Positions 1 to 8,079 of a stretch of DNA of 64,000 bases are shown piece after piece (position 1 is the stretch's first letter; each line of letters starts with the position of its first letter). A model generated the notes under the pieces. It did not search any database, was not told where the DNA came from, and saw only the letters and a list, made by a program, of their open reading frames with translations. A program made the translations under genes and the position numbers. Source of the stretch: Rhizorhabdus dicambivorans (GTDB taxonomy: Bacteria > Pseudomonadota > Alphaproteobacteria > Sphingomonadales > Sphingomonadaceae); assembly GCF_002355275.1 (NCBI RefSeq), contig NZ_CP023449.1, forward strand, positions 3,326,001 to 3,390,000. The letters are read 5' to 3'.

Positions 1-1139
1 AGCGACGACAGCCATGCCTCGACCGCGTTCACGCCCTCGCGGATCGTCGTGAACCCGAGCCCGTTGACGATCCGCTCGACCTGCCGGACCTTGTCCTCGA
101 CCCGGCCGCGATCGGCGTCGGTCACCGTTATCGTCGTGGTCAGATAGCCGAATGCGACATGATCGCCGCCGAGGACCTGGAGCGCGAGATCGGCGTCGAC
201 CACCTTGTTGTCGGCGTCGGTATCGAGCAGCTGCGAGGGCTGGTTGTACATGATCTCGCGCAGCAGCGCGGTGATCGACTTGCGCTTGTTGAACCACTGC
301 CGCCGCAGCCGGGTCAGCGCCTTGGTCGCATCGCTCTTGTCGAGCGCGATGAAGCGCGTGACCCAGCGATAGGCGAAATCCTGATGGTTGAGCGCGTCGA
401 GGATTCCCGGCCGGCTCATGCTCGGAAATCCGAGAACGGTCAGCGTGCGGATATGCGTGTCGCCAAGCCGCGGCTCGAGACCGCCCGTCAGCGGGGTGTC
501 GGTGAGCAGCGCGTCGAGATAGATCGGCGTCTCCGGGACGGCGACACGATGCTGGCGGCACGAAACGGTGCCGTGCAGGAACGTCAATGTCTCTGCGTCG
601 TCGAGCGCTCGTACCTCGGGCATGAAGCTGCCAAGGAGATCGAGCGCGCGATCGCTCTCGACAATGAAGCTGGCGAGCGCGCCATGCCAGTCACGGCCTT
701 TGTCAGCTTCGGGGCGTTCGACCAGCGATCTGCCCGCCGCCTCGGCGCTGTCCGGCGTCGGAAGCCAAGTCAGGGTCAGATAGTAGCGGCTCTCGTAATG
801 CTCGCCCTCGGCAAGGAAGTTGGCGCGCCGCTCCTGATCGACCAGCCATGATGCCGGGTCGGGAAAGGCGCTGTCGGGATAGGCGGACGCTTCTCGCCGC
901 TCCGCTTCGAAGAACAGCGCCCAGCCGGTGCCGAAACGCTTGAGCACGTTGTTGGCCCGCGCGCAGGCGGAGATCAGCTCGGCTTCGGTCGCGGATTCGA
1001 GATCGGGTCCGCGAAACCGGAGCGTGCGCTGGAAGCTGCCATCCTTGTTGAGGACGACGCCCGGCGCGATCAGTGCCGCCCAGGGAAGATGGTCCGCCAG
1101 CCGGTCCGACCGGTGGCGATATTCGGAAAGGTTCAGCAC
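1..1139 (-). CDS. trbE: Conjugal transfer ATPase TrbE/VirB4, N-terminal part
   Basis: An open minus-strand frame runs from a GTG at 1139 through the left edge of the window, giving about 379 residues. The start LNLSEYRHRSDRLADHLPWA and the following N-terminal domain fit the TrbE/VirB4 family of the type IV secretion system. Proteins of this family are membrane-associated ATPases that energise assembly of the mating channel. The Walker motifs lie in the C-terminal half and are outside the window. The GTG start overlaps the 3' end of trbD, which suggests translational coupling inside the trbB-C-D-E operon. Confidence 0.9.
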   Translation of the reverse strand, partial: MLNLSEYRHRSDRLADHLPWAALIAPGVVLNKDGSFQRTLRFRGPDLESATEAELISACARANNVLKRFGTGWALFFEAERREASAYPDSAFPDPASWLVDQERRANFLAEGEHYESRYYLTLTWLPTPDSAEAAGRSLVERPEADKGRDWHGALASFIVESDRALDLLGSFMPEVRALDDAETLTFLHGTVSCRQHRVAVPETPIYLDALLTDTPLTGGLEPRLGDTHIRTLTVLGFPSMSRPGILDALNHQDFAYRWVTRFIALDKSDATKALTRLRRQWFNKRKSITALLREIMYNQPSQLLDTDADNKVVDADLALQVLGGDHVAFGYLTTTITVTDADRGRVEDKVRQVERIVNGLGFTTIREGVNAVEAWLSS

Positions 1140-1405
1140 GCGAGATAGCCCCTCTGGCGAAGATGACGGATGAGGACGGGCGCGAAGTCCGGGTCGCGGC
1201 GCGCGGCGAACACGGCGATGCTGTGTCCGACAGCCCAGAGCACCAGGCCGGCGATCCATTGCTGGAGCCCGAGCCCGATCGCGGCGGCGACCGTGCCGTT
1301 GACGATCGCCAGTCCGCGCGGTGCGCCGCCGAGCAGGATCGGCGACCCGAGGCTCCCGTGGATGGGAGCCTCGAATCCTTCCAGATGTTGGCCGGCGCCG
1401 ATCAC
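1133..1405 (-). CDS. trbD: Conjugal transfer protein TrbD
   Basis: This is a 90-residue protein, the usual length for TrbD/VirB3. It has a hydrophobic stretch in its first two thirds and a charged C-terminus ending in RHLRQRGYLAC. VirB3-like proteins are inner-membrane components that work with the VirB4/TrbE ATPase. The GTG start overlaps the trbC stop codon (GTGA) and its own end overlaps the trbE start, so the gene is packed into the trb operon. The start was chosen from this overlap and from the family length. Confidence 0.85.
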   Translation of the reverse strand: MIGAGQHLEGFEAPIHGSLGSPILLGGAPRGLAIVNGTVAAAIGLGLQQWIAGLVLWAVGHSIAVFAARRDPDFAPVLIRHLRQRGYLAC

Positions 1406-1743
1406 GCGATCAGCGCCCCGCCGCCGAAGCTGAAGAAGCTGAGGAAGAAGCTTGACGCCGCGAACGCGATTGACAGGCCGAACACGATCTGGATCAGTCG
1501 GCGGAATCCTCCGCTGCTCTCGCCGAACGCCAGCGTCAGGCCGGTCACGATGATGACGATCACGGCGACGATCTTGGCGACCGGTCCCTGCACCGATTCC
1601 AGCACCTGCTGGAGCGGCTGCTCCCAGGGCATTCCCGACCCCGCCGCCTCGGCGGAATTGCTGATGGCGAGGGTCAGGCCGATGGCGACACCGACGAGAA
1701 AGGTGGAACTGCGGGACGGAATCTTGGCAAGCTGCATTGTCAT
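1402..1743 (-). CDS. trbC: Conjugal pilin TrbC
   Basis: The protein has 113 residues with an N-terminal signal-like hydrophobic segment ending near AEA (about residue 33) and two further membrane segments. This is the architecture of TrbC/VirB2 pilin precursors, which form the conjugative pilus. The ATG overlaps the trbB stop (ATGA), and the stop overlaps the trbD start. The order trbB-trbC-trbD-trbE is the standard one for P-type mating-pair systems. Confidence 0.92.
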   Translation of the reverse strand: MTMQLAKIPSRSSTFLVGVAIGLTLAISNSAEAAGSGMPWEQPLQQVLESVQGPVAKIVAVIVIIVTGLTLAFGESSGGFRRLIQIVFGLSIAFAASSFFLSFFSFGGGALIA

Positions 1744-2729
1744 TCTCCTTGGGGGTTGGCGGGGTTGAGGAGATCGGCGAGCGCGTAGCTGCCGGTGTCC
1801 GGGTCGAGCCCGGCGACGCGCGCGATGCTGGCAATCCGGCGCTGGAGACCGCGGCCGGAGATGAAGACGATGATGTCGATCGCCTCGGCGATCAGTCGGC
1901 GCGGCACGGTGACCACCGCCTCCTGGACGAGGCCCTCGATGCGGTAGAGCGCCGACATGGCGCTGTTGGCGTGGACGGTGGCGATGCCGCCCGGGTGCCC
2001 GGTGTTCCAGGCCTTGAGCATGTCGAGCGCCTCGGGGCCGCGCACCTCACCGACGATGATGCGGTCGGGACGTAGTCGCAAAGTCGAGCGGACGAGGTCG
2101 GCCATCGTCACGATGCCGGGCCGCGTGCGGAGAGCCACCGTATCAGCGGCCGGGCTTTGGAGTTCGCGCGTGTCCTCGATCAGGATGACGCGCTCGTCGA
2201 CCCAGGCCATTTCAGCGAGCAGGGCGTTGGCGAGGGTTGTCTTGCCCGAGCTCGTGCCGCCGGCGACGAGGATGTTGTAGCGCTGCGTGACGCAGGCCTT
2301 CAGCCGATCGGCAGCCGCCTGCGCCATGATGCCGTCGGTCACATAGTCGTCGAGGCTGTAGAGGCGCTCGGCGGGCTTGCGGATCGAGAAGCAGGGCGCG
2401 GTCGAGACGGGTGGAAGCACGCCTTCGAACCGCTCGCCTGCACGACCCTCGATATGCGGTGGCAGCTCAGCCGATACGATCGGCGCATCACCATGCACCT
2501 CGGCGCGCGCATGCGAAGCGACAAGGCGGATGATCCGCTCGACCTGGGTCGCATCCATGCGGACAGTCGTCTCGGTGCGGCCTTCGCCGAGCCGGTCAAG
2601 CCGCAGCGCTCCGTCTGGATTGACCATGATCTCGATGACGCGAGGATCGGCGAGGGCCTCGGCGATCGCGGGTCCCATTGCCGTGCGCAGCATCGCCCGC
2701 CGGCGCTCCGCGGAAACGCCGGCGGTCAC
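1740..2729 (-). CDS. trbB: Conjugal transfer secretion ATPase TrbB
   Basis: This is a 329-residue VirB11/PulE-type ATPase. A Walker A motif GGTSSGKTT is visible in the middle, followed by an Asp box (LIEDTRELQ), a Walker B-like region (RIIVGEVRGPEALDML) and the His box GHPGGIATVHANS. Such hexameric ATPases act at the cytoplasmic face of the conjugation channel. The open frame extends upstream to 3023, but the GTG at 2729 overlaps the stop of the upstream CopG-like gene (GTGA) and gives the family's normal N-terminus, so it was chosen. Confidence 0.95.
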   Translation of the reverse strand: MTAGVSAERRRAMLRTAMGPAIAEALADPRVIEIMVNPDGALRLDRLGEGRTETTVRMDATQVERIIRLVASHARAEVHGDAPIVSAELPPHIEGRAGERFEGVLPPVSTAPCFSIRKPAERLYSLDDYVTDGIMAQAAADRLKACVTQRYNILVAGGTSSGKTTLANALLAEMAWVDERVILIEDTRELQSPAADTVALRTRPGIVTMADLVRSTLRLRPDRIIVGEVRGPEALDMLKAWNTGHPGGIATVHANSAMSALYRIEGLVQEAVVTVPRRLIAEAIDIIVFISGRGLQRRIASIARVAGLDPDTGSYALADLLNPANPQGE

Positions 2730-3142
2730 TGGCCGGACTCCGCGACAGCGCCGAAGCTGTCGACGATTGTCCGGCGTCCGGCAGCGATCTGCCTGCCAAC
2801 CTGGGCGATGAAGGCCTCGAACCGCTTGGCGGCGATGGCACGGCCGGCGGAATCGTTCTCGGCGAGGGGCGCCTGGATCGCGAGCTCGTACCGGACGAAC
2901 AGCGCCAGCGTCTCGAGCTGGATATGCCCGTCCCGCTCGAGCCTTCCGATCGCGGAGGTCATTCGGTCGAGCCGGAGGGCGAACCTGTCCTCCAACTCGG
3001 AGGCACCGCGCCGGTTGAGCCACGCCGTGACGGCGTCGGTCAGGATCGCCGACTTGGACGCACCCGGCTTCGCCGCGAGCGCTTCGAGACGGTCACTGAC
3101 CGGCTTGGGCAGGAACAGCTGATGGCGGATCTTCTCGACCAT
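2726..3142 (-). CDS. CopG-like ribbon-helix-helix protein of the tra/trb operon
   Basis: The 138-residue protein starts with a likely ribbon-helix-helix DNA-binding domain (residues about 5-45, with SDRLEALAAKPGASKSAILT followed by an Ala-rich helix). A helical C-terminal half follows. Small CopG-type genes between traG and trbB are common in Trb-type elements and are thought to regulate transfer genes, but the target is not known here. It lies two bases downstream of the traG stop and overlaps trbB by four bases. Confidence 0.82.
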   Translation of the reverse strand: MVEKIRHQLFLPKPVSDRLEALAAKPGASKSAILTDAVTAWLNRRGASELEDRFALRLDRMTSAIGRLERDGHIQLETLALFVRYELAIQAPLAENDSAGRAIAAKRFEAFIAQVGRQIAAGRRTIVDSFGAVAESGQ

Positions 3143-3144
3143 GG

Positions 3145-5181
3145 TCAGAGATCCAGCTGCAGGTCGCCGGGCCGATGATCGGCGGCATCGATTGCATAGA
3201 CTGTGCGGGCCGTGCCCAGCGCTCGCGCCTGATCCATCGCGCGCTGGTCGGCCGCGACATCGTCATCGTCGGCACCGAGACCGAGCGGATCGGCAGCAGT
3301 CGGATCTGGCGTCAGCGGACAATCAAGTTCCTGGCTCGGATGGCGCGCCTGTTCGAGCCCACCGCCGACGTCATCGCCATCCTCGTCGCCTGCGGCACCA
3401 AGACGCGCATCAGTTCCACGGACAATGCCGGCCCAGTCATCCGGTCGCGACGCCGGTCGATCAACATAGTCGCCGGCCGTGTGCGGTGGTGGAGGCAGTA
3501 CGCGTGCCTTGAATATACCGTCTTCGAAATAGCGCAGCTTGGTCGCACGGATCGGCGGCGTGCCGGCGACAAGGACCAGTTCCTCGGTCGCGGGGAGCTG
3601 CATCACCTCGCCCGGAGTCAGAAGCGCGCGAGCGGTCTCCTGCCGGCTAACCATGACGTGCGCGAGCCAGGGCGCGAGGCGATGTCCGGCATAGTTGCGC
3701 ATGGCACGCTGCTCGGTCGCCGTGCCCAGCGCATCGGAAATGCGCTTGGCTGTCCGCTCGTCATTGGTCGCAAAGGCGATGCGGACGTGGCAGTTGTCGA
3801 GGATGGCGTTGTGCTCGCCATAGGCTTTTTCGATCTGATTGAGGCTCTGCGCGATCAGGAACGCGCGCACGCCATAGCCGGCGAGAAACGCGAGGCTGGT
3901 CTCGAAGAAATCGAGGCGACCGAGCGCCGGAAACTCGTCGAGCATCATCAGCAGCTTGTGCCGGGCAGCCGCGTTGTTGCCGTGCTCGGCGTGCAGGTGC
4001 TCGGTGAGCCGGCGGCCGATCTGGTTTAGGACAAGACGGATCAGCGGCTTAGTGCGACTGATGTCCGACGGCGGCACTACCAGGTAGAGCGAAACCGGCG
4101 ATTTGCCCTCGACGAGATCGGCGATCCGCCAGTCGCAGCGCGAAGTGACCATCGCGACCGTTGGATCGCGGTAGAGGCCAAGGAACGACATGGCCGTCGA
4201 CAGCACGCCGGAGCGTTCATTCTCGGACTTGTTGAGCACTTCCCGCGCCGCTGATGCGACGACCGGATGGACGATCGGCGCGTCTGTCGTGCCGAGATGG
4301 TTGGTGGTCATCATCCGCTTCAGCGTCGCCGTGAAGGGCCGTTGCGGATCGGACAGGAAGGACGCGACGCGGGTGAGCGTCTTGTCCTCCTCGGCGTAGA
4401 GGATGTGGAGGATTGCGCCGACGAGCAGCGAGTGGCTGGTCTTCTCCCAGTGATTGCGGCGTTCGAGCGCGCCTTCGGGATCGACCAGGATGTCGGCGAT
4501 GTTCTGGACGTCGCGCACCTCGTCGGTGCCGCGGCGAACCTCGAGCAGCGGATTGTATCGCGCCGAGCGGGCATCGGTCGGATTGAAGAGCAGGCAGTGG
4601 GAGAAGCGCTGACGCCAGCCCGCGGTCAGCTGCCAATTCTCGCCCTTGATGTCGTGGATGACCGCTGAGCCCGACCAGCCGAGCAGGGTGGGCACGACCA
4701 GGCCAACACCTTTGCCGCTCCGGGTCGGCGCGAACGCCATGATGTGTTCCGGACCGTCATGCCGGAGATAACGCGGACCGGTCCGTCCGAGAAAAACGCC
4801 GGCTTCCTTCAGGAGACCGGCCGCGCGGATGTCTTTGGCGGTTGCCCAGCGTGCAGACCCGTAGGTGGTGACGTTGCGCCGCTGCCGGGCACGCCACAGC
4901 GACCCGAAGATCGCAGCGGCGCATCCGATCAGGCCGCTCGCGGCAGCGATCGCGCCCGCTTCTTCGAAAATCGTCGGAGCGTAGGCCTCAAACGAGAACC
5001 ACCAGCCGAATAAGGCCCACGGCAGATAGATCGGACGGCCGAATGCGCTGAACCATGGCCGGCCAAGCTCGGGTTGGTAGGCAAGCTCGGCTGCGGCCCA
5101 TTGCGTCGCGAACCACACGCCCGCCAGCACAATGGCGAACACTACGACAATCTGTCCGATGAGCAATTTAGTTGGGGTCAT
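3145..5181 (-). CDS. traG: Type IV coupling protein TraG/VirD4
   Basis: The 678-residue protein begins with two membrane segments. It then has a Walker A motif (APTRSGKGVG) and Walker B (LLMMLDEFPALG), as in VirD4/TraG coupling ATPases that bring the relaxosome to the secretion channel. The C-terminus carries an acidic, low-complexity tail. The ATG at 5181 is preceded by GGAGG at good spacing and was preferred to the ATG at 5199. Immediately upstream, where a relaxase gene would be expected, the dnd block begins instead. Confidence 0.95.
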   Translation of the reverse strand: MTPTKLLIGQIVVVFAIVLAGVWFATQWAAAELAYQPELGRPWFSAFGRPIYLPWALFGWWFSFEAYAPTIFEEAGAIAAASGLIGCAAAIFGSLWRARQRRNVTTYGSARWATAKDIRAAGLLKEAGVFLGRTGPRYLRHDGPEHIMAFAPTRSGKGVGLVVPTLLGWSGSAVIHDIKGENWQLTAGWRQRFSHCLLFNPTDARSARYNPLLEVRRGTDEVRDVQNIADILVDPEGALERRNHWEKTSHSLLVGAILHILYAEEDKTLTRVASFLSDPQRPFTATLKRMMTTNHLGTTDAPIVHPVVASAAREVLNKSENERSGVLSTAMSFLGLYRDPTVAMVTSRCDWRIADLVEGKSPVSLYLVVPPSDISRTKPLIRLVLNQIGRRLTEHLHAEHGNNAAARHKLLMMLDEFPALGRLDFFETSLAFLAGYGVRAFLIAQSLNQIEKAYGEHNAILDNCHVRIAFATNDERTAKRISDALGTATEQRAMRNYAGHRLAPWLAHVMVSRQETARALLTPGEVMQLPATEELVLVAGTPPIRATKLRYFEDGIFKARVLPPPPHTAGDYVDRPASRPDDWAGIVRGTDARLGAAGDEDGDDVGGGLEQARHPSQELDCPLTPDPTAADPLGLGADDDDVAADQRAMDQARALGTARTVYAIDAADHRPGDLQLDL

Positions 5182-5382
5182 GCGGGCCTCCGCCCGCAAC
5201 AGAATCAGTTTGCGCGGGCTTGGGCGCTAACTTCGGGGATCGCACTGCGCTTCGTCAGAGCCTCTCTGGGGCCGCCACGTACCGATTGGCGGACTCGCCG
5301 TTTTCGCTGTGGATCCTTAGTCCGATTTGAGGCTCAGGCCCTCTCATCCCGGTTGCTCCGCCGCACGGATCAGGCCATAATG

Positions 5383-5437
5383 TGGAAGTTATCTATCGAC
5401 ATGGAATAAACTTCCATCGGTTCAGAATTGACTTCCA
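5383..5437. promoter_or_regulatory. Dyad in front of dndB, candidate operator
   Basis: In the 301-bp gap between the divergent traG and dndB genes, TGGAAGTT (5383-5390) is followed by its exact inverse AACTTCCA (5409-5416). A third half-site, GACTTCCA, lies at 5430-5437 and overlaps a TTGACT that could be a -35 box. No convincing -10 box was found. DndB homologues have been reported to repress dnd transcription, so this is a reasonable candidate site for DndB. That assignment is inference. The rest of the gap shows nothing recognisable. Confidence 0.45.
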
Positions 5438-5482
5438 AACCGTATCAAGCCACTGTCCCGTTCTCGTCGAGGGAATGCGGAC

Positions 5483-6595
5483 ATGGATGGGGACAGCTTA
5501 GAATTTACGGCCATCCGCGGTGTCCAAGCCGGCAGCGCCTATTATGTGATCATGGTGCCGCTGAAGGTCGTACCGCGCCTGTTCAAATTCGACGACGAAG
5601 CGATGCCGGCGGATCTGCGCGCGCAGCGCGTCCTCAACAAGGCCAGGGTGCCGGCGATCGCGAGCTACATCGCGAACAACGCCAACGAATATATCCTCTC
5701 CTCGTTGTGTGCGTCGATCGACGGCGAAATCGAGTTCGTGCCCGCTGCGGCCGAAGGCCCGCTGCGAAAGGTGGGTCAGCTCAGGATCGATCTGGGCGCC
5801 ACCATCCTGATCAATGACGGTCAGCATCGGCGCGCGGCGATCGAGGAGGCAATCCGCGAGCGGCCATCGCTCGGAAACGAGACGATTTCGGTCGTCGTGT
5901 TCGCGGATCGCGGTCTCAAGCGGTCGCAGCAGATGTTCGCCGACTTGAACATCCATGCGGTGAAGCCGACCCGCTCGATTAAGCTGCTCTACAATCATCG
6001 CGATGCGCTCGCGGCGCTGTCGCGCGATGTGGTCGCGGCGATCCCGCTGTTCCGCGACTTCACCTGCTATGACAGTACGAGCATATCCAACCGATCGACG
6101 AAATTCTTCACGCTGAGCAGCATTCATCAGGCGACGATCGAACTGATCGGCAAGGGACGCTCGGGAAAAGTCGACGAGCAGGACAAACCGCTGGCGATCG
6201 AATATTGGACCGAGGTGATCGCGAACATGCCGGATTGGCAAAGGGTCGCAAAGCGCGAGGTATCGACCTACGAACTCAGGCGCGATTGCATCCACGCTCA
6301 TGGCGTCGCGGTCCAGGCGATCGGCAAGGCGGGATCGCAGCTGATCGTCTCGCATCCCAAGGATTGGAAGAAGCGGCTCGCACGCCTGAAGGATATCGAT
6401 TGGTCGCGCGCAAATCGGACCCTTTGGGACAACCGGGCGCTTGTCGCGGGCAAGGTCAACATCTCCAAGAACAATGTGACGCTCGTGACCAATCTCATCG
6501 TCCGCACGCTCGGTATGGCGCTCACTCCCGAAGCGCAGCGCGTCGAGGACCTCTATGCGCCGGCCGAGATGCCCAAGCTCCGGGCGGCAAGCTGA
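5483..6595 (+). CDS. dndB: DNA phosphorothioation protein DndB (DGQHR family)
   Basis: The 370-residue protein contains the family motif NDGQHRRAAIEEA near residue 112 and a second conserved block, FADLNIHAVKPTRSIKLLY. DndB homologues act as regulators of the DNA sulfur-modification genes and influence modification level; they are not required for the chemistry. The ATG at 5483 has AGGGA about eight bases upstream. It is the first gene of a tightly packed plus-strand operon, and its stop overlaps the dndC start (TGATG). Confidence 0.93.
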   Translation: MDGDSLEFTAIRGVQAGSAYYVIMVPLKVVPRLFKFDDEAMPADLRAQRVLNKARVPAIASYIANNANEYILSSLCASIDGEIEFVPAAAEGPLRKVGQLRIDLGATILINDGQHRRAAIEEAIRERPSLGNETISVVVFADRGLKRSQQMFADLNIHAVKPTRSIKLLYNHRDALAALSRDVVAAIPLFRDFTCYDSTSISNRSTKFFTLSSIHQATIELIGKGRSGKVDEQDKPLAIEYWTEVIANMPDWQRVAKREVSTYELRRDCIHAHGVAVQAIGKAGSQLIVSHPKDWKKRLARLKDIDWSRANRTLWDNRALVAGKVNISKNNVTLVTNLIVRTLGMALTPEAQRVEDLYAPAEMPKLRAAS

Positions 6596-8079
6596 TGGCC
6601 AAGGTTTCCGCACTCGACGGCACCGGCTTAGCCGACCGCTACCGCGAAATCCGCGAAGTCTATCTGTCGGACAATCGGCCCTGGGTGGTCGGCTATTCGG
6701 GCGGTAAGGATTCGACCTGCGCGCTCCAGATGCTGTGGACCGCGCTACTGGAGTTGCCGGTCGAACAGCGCCAGAAGCCGATCTATGTGATCAGCTCGGA
6801 TACGCTGGTCGAGACGCCGGTGATCGTGCGCTATATCGACGTGACTCTGGAACGGATCGCGCGCGCCGCTGCCGAACAGGGCCTGCCGATCAAGACCGAG
6901 AAGGTCACCCCCAATGTCGACCGCAGCTTTTGGGTCAACATGATCGGGCGTGGCTACCCTGCGCCGTCGCGGCGGTTCCGATGGTGTACGGAGCGGCTCA
7001 AGATCGAGCCCGCAAATGATTTCATTCGCGGCCGTGTCGCTGAGTTCGGTGAAGTGGTGATGGTGCTCGGGGTTCGCACTTCCGAGAGCGCGACCCGCGC
7101 GCAGGTGATGTCGTTTCACAAGATCAAGGGATCGGCGCTGTCGCGCCATTCCTCGCTGCTCAACGCCTTTGTATATGCGCCGATCGAGCCCTTCTCGACC
7201 GACGACGTGTGGACATACCTGCTCCAGCATCCCTCGCCCTGGGGCAACGACAACCGCGATTTGGTCGCGATGTACCGCAATGCCCAGGCCGGCGAATGCC
7301 CGCTCGTGGTCGACACGACGACGCCGAGCTGCGGCAATTCTCGGTTCGGCTGCTGGGTCTGCACGGTGGTCGAGCGCGACCGCTCGATGGAAGCGATGAT
7401 CGATTCGGGCGAGGACTGGCTCGAACCCCTGCTCGATTTCCGCGACATGCTTGCGGAAACCCAACTTCCCGAGAAGAAGAAGCTCTATCGCGAGTTCCGG
7501 CGGCGCAGTGGTCAGGTCGCTTTCATCAAGGGCACCGACACGCCCGTGCCCGGCCCCTATACGCTTGATTTCTGCAAGACGCTTCTCAAGCGTCTGCTCG
7601 AAACCCAGCTCAAGGTCCAGCGCGAGGCTCCCCCAGGCGACGACACTCTGCTTGTGCATGACGCTGAATTGCATGAGATCCGCCGCATATGGCGCGCCGA
7701 ACGCGGCGATTGGGCGGACTCAGTGCCGCTGATCGTGCGCGAGACGTTGGGCCGTGATCTCGATTGGGTGATCGAGGACAGCATCGCCTTCACCGCCGAC
7801 GACGGCCGCCTGCTCGACGAACTCTGCCGCGACCGCGACGTGCCGACCGAGCTGGTCATCAAGCTGCTCGATGTCGAGCGCGCGGCGCACGGTCTCAAGC
7901 GACGCCACGCCGTACACACGCGGATCGAGGATCTGTTCCGGCAGGAGTGGCGCGATCTCGACGCGGTTCTGGAAGAGCGGCTTGCCGGCCGCCAGGCTGA
8001 CGAGGTCGAAGGTGATGAGGAACTGGAGGCGCTGGCGATGCAGCCGGCGCTCGATTTCGACAAGGATGTATCGGCGTGA
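6595..8079 (+). CDS. dndC: DNA phosphorothioation protein DndC (PAPS-reductase-like)
   Basis: The 494-residue protein carries the ATP-pyrophosphatase PP-loop SGGKDS at residues 35-40. It also has the cysteines expected for an iron-sulfur cluster: C131 in RWCTERL, and C246, C253 and C256 in the stretch PSCGNSRFGCWVC. In the known pathway DndC activates the DNA backbone with ATP and helps transfer sulfur supplied by the cysteine desulfurase DndA. It overlaps dndB by one base and dndD by four (GTGA). Confidence 0.95.
   Translation: MAKVSALDGTGLADRYREIREVYLSDNRPWVVGYSGGKDSTCALQMLWTALLELPVEQRQKPIYVISSDTLVETPVIVRYIDVTLERIARAAAEQGLPIKTEKVTPNVDRSFWVNMIGRGYPAPSRRFRWCTERLKIEPANDFIRGRVAEFGEVVMVLGVRTSESATRAQVMSFHKIKGSALSRHSSLLNAFVYAPIEPFSTDDVWTYLLQHPSPWGNDNRDLVAMYRNAQAGECPLVVDTTTPSCGNSRFGCWVCTVVERDRSMEAMIDSGEDWLEPLLDFRDMLAETQLPEKKKLYREFRRRSGQVAFIKGTDTPVPGPYTLDFCKTLLKRLLETQLKVQREAPPGDDTLLVHDAELHEIRRIWRAERGDWADSVPLIVRETLGRDLDWVIEDSIAFTADDGRLLDELCRDRDVPTELVIKLLDVERAAHGLKRRHAVHTRIEDLFRQEWRDLDAVLEERLAGRQADEVEGDEELEALAMQPALDFDKDVSA

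Noticed and set aside
159-851. Long plus-strand frame opposite trbE
   Set aside because: It is a shadow of the trbE reading frame in GC-rich DNA; the minus-strand product matches TrbE.
6205-6594. Upstream extension of the dndC frame
   Set aside because: It overlaps dndB in another frame; the ATG at 6595 overlaps the dndB stop and begins the DndC family sequence.
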